In this document: positions 60,956 to 64,000 of the stretch, piece after piece
Position numbering within the stretch: the stretch's first letter is position 1
How the letters are laid out: each line of letters begins with the position of its first letter
Source of the DNA: Paenibacillus sp. 19GGS1-52
GTDB taxonomy: Bacteria > Bacillota > Bacilli > Paenibacillales > Paenibacillaceae
Length of the DNA: 64,000 bases
Direction of reading: 5' to 3'
Assembly: GCF_022369515.1 (NCBI RefSeq)
Contig: NZ_CP059724.1
Span: forward strand, 5,890,001-5,954,000
The notes under the pieces: generated by a model
What the model was told of the DNA's origin: nothing
Database searches by the model: none
The model's input: only the letters and a program-made list of their open reading frames with translations
Translations under genes and position numbers: made by a program

Positions 60956-62298
60956 CGTATCACTTCTTTTTGTGGGGAATCGGTTGGCTGTGAAGATCGA
61001 TACAGGCAGTTTAGGTACCAACAGAACGGAATAATGGATTGGACCGTCGACAGCGTGTTGTCAGAGAAAGAATAGATCAGAAACGCTGCAATAAATAACA
61101 GATAAAAGGGTTTTACCGGCGGTGCCAAGGCTTTGTAAACCAGAATGAATACTGCCAATAAGGATAACAACAACAGTATGGAGCCGATGTACCCTCCATC
61201 GAAGTAGAACCGGATGTACTCGTTGTGTGGAACAACAAAACCTTTGTACAACGTTCCGTCATTCGCTACGGTGACCGCTCCAAGTCCTCTACCGGACCAA
61301 GGAGAATCAGCTACCTTATTCAAGAAATACTCCCAAGCCTCTGCCCGTCCAGACAAGTCAACACCTGTATCGGTCGATCTTTGAAAAGAGCGCTTCTCGA
61401 GATTGTCGAGCTGTGAATACACGGCGGCAAAGATGAGTACAATCGAGCACACCAGCGGAATCAGGTATTTTGTTTTACCCTTTACATATTGACGGAGGAT
61501 ATCGTAGAAGTAGTAAAGCACCATCAGGCTCAGTGCTAAGATCGGTCCACGTGTCCCAGTTCCGACAAGGATGAAGAAGTTCAGCGCTAACACGATATAA
61601 AAAAAGCGGGCTCGTTGCGGATTTCGTTTAATTTCTATAAACGGAATGGCAACTCCCATAAAGGCCAGCATAGCCAGATGCGCTGGAATATTCGCACCCT
61701 GAATCCGTACAGCACCTGTAAACTCGACATCCAGTAAGGAGTGAAGATGGACCAGTTGCAGCAATACTCCTGCCAGTACACTTACTACCGGCAATAAACA
61801 GATCATCCGGATATGCCGTTCGGCCACTTCTTTTTTCCAATTAATTAAGAGAAAAACAAACGGAAGTGATAAACCAATGAAGGCTTTAATAGCAATGGAA
61901 GAACTCATCTGCGGCAACCAGATAGAAAAGCCGAAGGTGATACACACTAAAATTACCATTGCCCAGAGAGGATAACTTAGTCGGAAGCGTAAGCCGTTAA
62001 CCAGAATACAAGGCACCAGCAACATCAGGATACCTAGTTTATAGAGCGACAATATCTCTACTCCAAAAAGACTGCCGTCATATAAGAAGTTGATCGATAT
62101 CGCCGTGGTCAGGAGAACAAAATAGCTGATTAAATCAGGACGTGAGATCGAGACACCAAGCAAAATAATTAGGAATACTATGCCTATCGCAATCACCGGC
62201 TGGTAGATCACCGCTGTTCCCAGAAGCAGGGCAGACATGAGATAGAGCATCCCGTATGGCAAAACGTTTAATTTGGAGCCCCACTCAAAGTTAGTCAT
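60952..62298 (-). CDS. O-antigen ligase/polymerase family protein (Wzy-like, copy 2)
   Basis: Integral membrane protein of 448 residues with about 11-12 transmembrane segments. The large loop in the second half carries RAEAWEYFLNKVADSPWSGR followed by a GLGAVT segment, which corresponds to the Wzy_C-type motif, and VGTGTRGPILAL lies before it. ATG 62298 has GAGG 6 nt upstream; it lies just before the end of the upstream GT2 gene, so translation is coupled. It differs clearly in sequence from the other Wzy-like protein in the operon, so the two are not recent duplicates. Confidence 0.85.
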   Translation of the reverse strand: MTNFEWGSKLNVLPYGMLYLMSALLLGTAVIYQPVIAIGIVFLIILLGVSISRPDLISYFVLLTTAISINFLYDGSLFGVEILSLYKLGILMLLVPCILVNGLRFRLSYPLWAMVILVCITFGFSIWLPQMSSSIAIKAFIGLSLPFVFLLINWKKEVAERHIRMICLLPVVSVLAGVLLQLVHLHSLLDVEFTGAVRIQGANIPAHLAMLAFMGVAIPFIEIKRNPQRARFFYIVLALNFFILVGTGTRGPILALSLMVLYYFYDILRQYVKGKTKYLIPLVCSIVLIFAAVYSQLDNLEKRSFQRSTDTGVDLSGRAEAWEYFLNKVADSPWSGRGLGAVTVANDGTLYKGFVVPHNEYIRFYFDGGYIGSILLLLSLLAVFILVYKALAPPVKPFYLLFIAAFLIYSFSDNTLSTVQSIIPFCWYLNCLYRSSQPTDSPQKEVIR

Positions 62299-62306
62299 GT
62301 CATTCC

Positions 62307-63242
62307 TCACCCCGCTGCAGATTGCCTCTTCCGGTTCCAGATCATATGAAGAGTTCCGCGAATACTCTCCAGCCTGCATTTGTTCAGAAGTTTTCTTCCC
62401 TGACTTCTTGAGAGGATCGAATCGGCTAGTATGTATAATACTTTAGCAGCCGTCTTTCCTAGCAGGAGCAGATTGTCCTTTACACCTTCGCTCTTCATCG
62501 CGTTGGATATGCCTTGGCTGTAATATCTTTTCATAATCCATGCTTCGGTCAAACGTTGTGCCGGAACGAAGTGGTTAACCGCCATTCGCGGATGGTAGAG
62601 AATGGAGTGTCCTTCTGCCTGAATCTGTCCGAATAACCAGGACTCTTCACCGGATATTAGGGAATCTCCCTTTCTACCTAGCTCCAGCGGAAACAAGCTG
62701 ATATCGAATACAATCTTGCGCATAGCCATGTTAGCGCCGCACGGGTGAAGCCGTCCGGGATAATCCTTGATCCGGTTCCCCAAATCAACGATCGTGTACG
62801 GAAGTTCAAACGGCTTGATCAACCACTCCGGACGCTTTGTTTCGAATATAGGAGCAATTTTGCCTCCCATAGCCATCACTTCCGGCTTACTTCCAAAAGT
62901 ATTGATTATTGTAGTAATCCATGTCTTGCAAGGGATTGCATCATCATCAAGAAAAGCAATCCATTTTGACTTTGAAGCTAGAATTCCTGTATTCCGTGCA
63001 GCTGATAATCCTTGTACTGGCTCCAGCATGTAATAGATATCTAATTTAGCTCCGTGTGCTTCGATGAACTCTCCCACAGAAGCTGCCGTATCATCCTTAG
63101 AGTGATTATCTACAACAATGATCTCGGCCTGCTCTAAATTCTCCAGTAATAATAAGGACTGAAGTGTCTTAATTAGCAAAGCCGATCGATTGTAAGTACA
63201 AATGATAATGGATAAACGGGGAACGACTCCGTATTCACGCAT
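62307..63242 (-). CDS. Glycosyltransferase family 2 protein
   Basis: Inverting GT-A glycosyltransferase of 311 residues. It starts RLSIIICTYNRSALLIKTLQ, contains IIVVDNHSKDDT near residue 42, the metal-binding AFLDDDAIP near 94 (DxD) and SGEESWLFGQIQAEG near 200, which resembles the ED-x-x-W-type acceptor motif of GT2 enzymes. ATG 63242 is 6 nt after AGGTGA-ATG overlap and is preferred over the ATG two codons upstream. Donor unknown. Confidence 0.9.
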   Translation of the reverse strand: MREYGVVPRLSIIICTYNRSALLIKTLQSLLLLENLEQAEIIVVDNHSKDDTAASVGEFIEAHGAKLDIYYMLEPVQGLSAARNTGILASKSKWIAFLDDDAIPCKTWITTIINTFGSKPEVMAMGGKIAPIFETKRPEWLIKPFELPYTIVDLGNRIKDYPGRLHPCGANMAMRKIVFDISLFPLELGRKGDSLISGEESWLFGQIQAEGHSILYHPRMAVNHFVPAQRLTEAWIMKRYYSQGISNAMKSEGVKDNLLLLGKTAAKVLYILADSILSRSQGRKLLNKCRLESIRGTLHMIWNRKRQSAAG

Positions 63243-63267
63243 CGGCATTCACCTAATTTCCATAGTA

Positions 63268-63954
63268 TTAATAAGCATCTTTGGAACCCAACAGCATCAA
63301 GCCTGTTTTGGCAATGATCTTCAGGTCCAGCATGGTGCTCCGGATATGAATGTAGGTTAGATCTAGCTGCACCATTTCTTCAAAGCCAACACTGTTTCTG
63401 GCATTAACCTGCCAGTAGCCGGTGCAGCCGGGGGTAACAGTAAGACGTTGCTTATCATATTCCGAATATTGCGCTACTTCGTCTGGCAGTGGAGGTCTGG
63501 GACCCACAAGACTCATATTCCCAACCAATACATTCCACAACTGTGGAAGCTCATCTATACTACTCTTGCGCAGAAACCTACCAGTCCGTGTAATGCGTGG
63601 ATCATTCTTAATCTTGAACATCGCACCACTTACCTCGTTATAGGCCATCAAGTTCTGCTTTAGCTCTTCGGCATTGGATACCATAGAGCGGAACTTATAC
63701 ATGGGGAACTGTTTTTCATCTTTGCCTACACGATTCTGCCGGAAGAATACCTTCCCTTTCGGGTCCTCCAGCTTGATTAGGACGGCTACTACAACAAACA
63801 GCGGCAGCAGCACGAGAAGTCCAAGAGCGGAGAAAAAGATGTCGATCATCCGTTTCATAAACAGATAAGAATCTGCTTCTCTCGTTCCTTCTTTGGCGTG
63901 CAGCATGTAAAGTTTCGGCAGGACGTACTCGTAATCTTCCGGCAGTTTTTGCAT
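63268..63954 (-). CDS. Priming sugar transferase (undecaprenyl-phosphate glycosyl-1-phosphate transferase family)
   Basis: Monotopic membrane enzyme of 228 residues that starts the repeat unit by transferring a sugar-1-phosphate to undecaprenyl phosphate. A hydrophobic re-entrant segment (about 34-57) is followed by the catalytic domain with KFRSMVSNAEEL near residue 94, RKSSIDELPQLWNVLVG near 133 and MSLVGPRPPLPDEV near 150. ATG 63954 has GGAG 8 nt upstream. It is the most upstream gene of the operon in the window, and its promoter or earlier genes, probably chain-length control, lie beyond the right edge. Confidence 0.93.
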   Translation of the reverse strand: MQKLPEDYEYVLPKLYMLHAKEGTREADSYLFMKRMIDIFFSALGLLVLLPLFVVVAVLIKLEDPKGKVFFRQNRVGKDEKQFPMYKFRSMVSNAEELKQNLMAYNEVSGAMFKIKNDPRITRTGRFLRKSSIDELPQLWNVLVGNMSLVGPRPPLPDEVAQYSEYDKQRLTVTPGCTGYWQVNARNSVGFEEMVQLDLTYIHIRSTMLDLKIIAKTGLMLLGSKDAY

Positions 63955-64000
63955 GCTCAACTCTCCTCATTCCTATTATTATATTTATGGTGCATTTGTT

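Noticed and set aside
1..64000. CRISPR array, tRNA/rRNA genes, insertion sequences or prophage
   Set aside because: No regularly spaced repeats, no transposase or integrase-like proteins and no tRNA-like cloverleaf with CCA end were recognised by eye; a dedicated scan could still find a small one.

Overview
The window reads as chromosomal DNA of a low-to-mid GC, endospore-forming Gram-positive, most likely Paenibacillus or a close relative. The grounds are strong AGGAGG-type ribosome sites with frequent TTG starts, a SleB-type spore/cell-wall hydrolase, a sortase and LPxTG protein, lipobox lipoproteins, UgtP-type glycolipid synthesis, and a PerR-like box in front of a Dps gene. I see no tRNA, rRNA, CRISPR array, insertion sequence or prophage. 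The species call is inference.

Layout. 0.1-6.1 kb: cardiolipin synthase, an M23 peptidase/bactofilin pair, a two-gene ABC-2 exporter, and a PadR/DUF2812 pair behind a clear operator cluster. 6.3-14.6 kb: glutamate synthase large subunit, a YhgE/Pip membrane protein and its probable TetR regulator, which share a 23-bp operator-like element. 14.8-22.9 kb: housekeeping genes (UgtP-like glucosyltransferase, UPF0173 hydrolase, SleB-like hydrolase, RNA cyclic phosphodiesterase, D-2-hydroxyacid dehydrogenase, chemoreceptor, dGTPase). 23.1-27.6 kb: a surface cluster with a small Lys-rich LPKTG protein, a class F-like sortase, an Amidase_6 protein, a SpoVB-like flippase and a polysaccharide deacetylase. 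27.7-36.3 kb: molybdate regulator plus ModB/ModA without ModC, then a five-gene peptide ABC operon. 36.5-43.0 kb: WYL regulator, a protein resembling a VWA protein that has lost its VWA domain, an M50B-like membrane protein, a coiled-coil membrane protein, an AIM24 protein, Dps and a K+/H+ antiporter. 43.1-49.9 kb: three secreted glycoside hydrolases, all on the minus strand. 50.1-64 kb: a Wzx/Wzy-type exopolysaccharide operon, also on the minus strand, whose start lies beyond the right edge.

How the last 20 kb may work together. The exopolysaccharide operon supplies GDP-mannose (ManC) and UDP-glucuronate (Ugd), and encodes a priming sugar transferase, six further glycosyltransferases, two Wzy-like proteins and a flippase. 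Directly downstream is a GH26 (beta-mannanase family) enzyme whose mRNA leader carries a cyclic-di-GMP-I riboswitch. In the predicted fold the riboswitch closing helix pairs with the Shine-Dalgarno sequence, and an upstream segment can pair with the same strand instead, so an OFF switch is predicted: high c-di-GMP represses the hydrolase. A paralogous GH26 follows behind a different structured leader that I cannot assign. This is the most interesting regulatory arrangement in the window. The wiring is inferred from sequence pairing only.
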